From: Clostridiaceae bacterium
Lineage (GTDB): Bacteria > Bacillota > Clostridia > Oscillospirales > Acutalibacteraceae
Direction of reading: 5' to 3'
Assembly: GCA_016292705.1 (NCBI GenBank)
Contig: JAEDHZ010000110.1
Span: 1-5,819, forward strand
Length of the DNA stretch: 5,819 nt
Part shown: positions 4,824-5,819 of the stretch, piece by piece
Layout of the letters: each line of letters starts with the position of its first letter
Numbering within the stretch: the stretch's first letter is position 1
Position numbers and translations under genes: made by a program
Notes under the pieces: model-generated
Databases searched by the model: none
What the model was told of the DNA's origin: nothing
The model's input: the letters and a program-made list of their open reading frames with translations, nothing else

Positions 4824-5819
4824 ATGATTAAAGTAACTCTTAAAGACGGTGTTGTGAAAGATTTTGAAACCGGCACTACCGTTCTTGAAATTGCAAAGAG
4901 CCTTGGCGCAGGTCTTTACAAAGCAACTTGCGGATGCACCGTCAACGGAAATCAGGTTGATTTGCGCACCCCGCTCACTGAAGATTGCAATGTGGAGATT
5001 CTTACCTTTGACAACGCAGAGGGCAAAGAAAATTTCCGTCACACCTGTTCCCATGTTCTTGCTCAGGCCGTCAAACGCCTTTATCCCGAAACAAAACTTG
5101 CCATCGGTCCTTCAATCGACAACGGATTTTACTATGATTTCGATTCAGATGTAACTTTCACTCCGGAAGTTCTTGAAGAAATTGAAAAAGAGATGAAGAA
5201 AATCATCAAAGAAGCGTTGCCACTTGAAAAGTTTGAACTTGATCCCGATGAAGCGATTGCGCTTATGGAAAGCAGAAATGAGCCGTATAAAATTGAACTC
5301 ATAAAAGAGCACGCCGACAAGGGCGAAAAGATATCCTTCTATCGTCAGGGCGAGTTTGAAGAGCTTTGCGCCGGACCGCACATTCCCGACACCGGCAGAA
5401 TCAAGGCTTTCAAGCTGACAAGCTGCACCGGTGCATATTGGCGTGGTGACTCAAAGAACAAGATGCTTCAGCGAATTTATGGTACTGCGTTCACAAAAGC
5501 TTCAGACCTTGAGAATTATCTCCAGATGATTGAGGAAGCAAAAAAACGTGATCACAGAAAACTCGGCAAAGAACTCGGTTTGTTTATGTTGCTCGAAGAA
5601 GGCCCCGGATTCCCGTTTTTCCTTCCAAAAGGAATGCTTTTGCGCAACACTCTAATTGAGTATTGGCGTCAGGTTCACAAAAAGTACGGCTATGTTGAAA
5701 TCAGCACCCCGATGATGCTTAACCGTGCTCTTTGGGAGCGCTCCGGCCACTGGGATCATTATAAAGAGAACATGTATACTACAGTAATTGATGACACAGA
5801 CTTTGCTGTTAAGCCAATG
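4824..5819 (+). CDS. thrS: Threonine-tRNA ligase (ThrRS), N-terminal 332 residues (runs off the window)
   Basis: Class II synthetase that activates threonine with ATP and charges tRNA-Thr in the cytosol. Residues 1 to about 61 form the TGS domain (MIKVTLKDGVVKDFETG). The N2 editing domain follows, with HTCSH giving His73 and His77, and LCAGPH giving Cys182 and His186. These four residues, which clear mischarged serine, fall at the same numbers as the known E. coli editing residues. The catalytic core starts near 245 (HRKLGKELGLF), with the motif 1 region at about 270-297 (MLLRNTLIEYW to EISTPMM). The window ends at AVKPM (328-332), just where the conserved KPMNCPGH continues, so roughly half of a usual 635-645 residue enzyme is seen. 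The start at 4824 fits the TGS domain and the AAAGG ribosome site (4809-4813), 10 bases upstream. Expression should rise when threonine is short, through the T-box. Confidence 0.97.
   Translation, partial: MIKVTLKDGVVKDFETGTTVLEIAKSLGAGLYKATCGCTVNGNQVDLRTPLTEDCNVEILTFDNAEGKENFRHTCSHVLAQAVKRLYPETKLAIGPSIDNGFYYDFDSDVTFTPEVLEEIEKEMKKIIKEALPLEKFELDPDEAIALMESRNEPYKIELIKEHADKGEKISFYRQGEFEELCAGPHIPDTGRIKAFKLTSCTGAYWRGDSKNKMLQRIYGTAFTKASDLENYLQMIEEAKKRDHRKLGKELGLFMLLEEGPGFPFFLPKGMLLRNTLIEYWRQVHKKYGYVEISTPMMLNRALWERSGHWDHYKENMYTTVIDDTDFAVKPM

Noticed and set aside
4498..4831. Small open frames on both strands in the thrS leader
   Set aside because: They cross the T-box stems and terminator, have no ribosome sites or recognisable sequence, and the region is fully explained as structured RNA.
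4814..4831. Five-codon leader peptide ATG AAA TCC AAT GAT TAA overlapping the thrS start
   Set aside because: The ATG directly abuts the AAAGG, with no usable spacing; the same ribosome site fits thrS better. It has no threonine codons, so a peptide attenuator is unlikely.
4746..5054. 102-codon minus-strand frame antisense to thrS
   Set aside because: It overlaps the certain thrS coding frame and the terminator; no family resemblance.

Overview
The window looks like chromosomal DNA from a Bacillota (Clostridia) bacterium, probably an Oscillospiraceae/Ruminococcaceae-type anaerobe. This is inferred from a T-box leader in front of thrS, strong AAGGAGG-type ribosome sites, tightly packed operons, consensus sigma-A promoters and the gene families present. 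No species can be named from the sequence alone. There is no CRISPR array, insertion sequence, phage gene, rRNA or tRNA.

Two divergent transcription units start from a 469-base intergenic region (4355-4823). Leftward (minus strand), a sigma-A-like promoter (4393-4421) drives a compact five-gene operon. Its genes, in order of transcription, are an M42 aminopeptidase (3329-4354), a second M42 aminopeptidase (2317-3336), a GNAT acetyltransferase (1560-2324), a PLP enzyme of the 'methionine gamma-lyase / aluminium resistance' family (307-1554), and the start of a DUF2461 protein that runs off the window (1-287). The first two junctions overlap by 8 bases each and the next gaps are 5 and 19 bases, so co-transcription and translational coupling are likely.

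Rightward (plus strand), an extended -10 sigma-A promoter (4476-4504) drives a leader RNA of about 270 bases and then thrS (4824 onward, cut at codon 332). The leader is a threonine T-box riboswitch. It has a k-turn-based Stem I with an ACC specifier, an intermediate hairpin, a Stem III hairpin, the T-box with its UGGA acceptor-binding bulge, and an intrinsic terminator. The terminator shares its 5' strand with the antiterminator.

The leftward operon reads as small-peptide and amino-acid turnover: two cytosolic metallo-aminopeptidases release amino acids, and a PLP lyase-like enzyme may act on sulfur amino acids. The acetyltransferase and the DUF2461 protein have no assignable substrate. thrS is housekeeping translation and is linked only by the shared intergenic region. 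I see no convincing undescribed system. The most informative items are the detailed T-box architecture, the paired M42 genes and the Cys-rich two-part GNAT protein.
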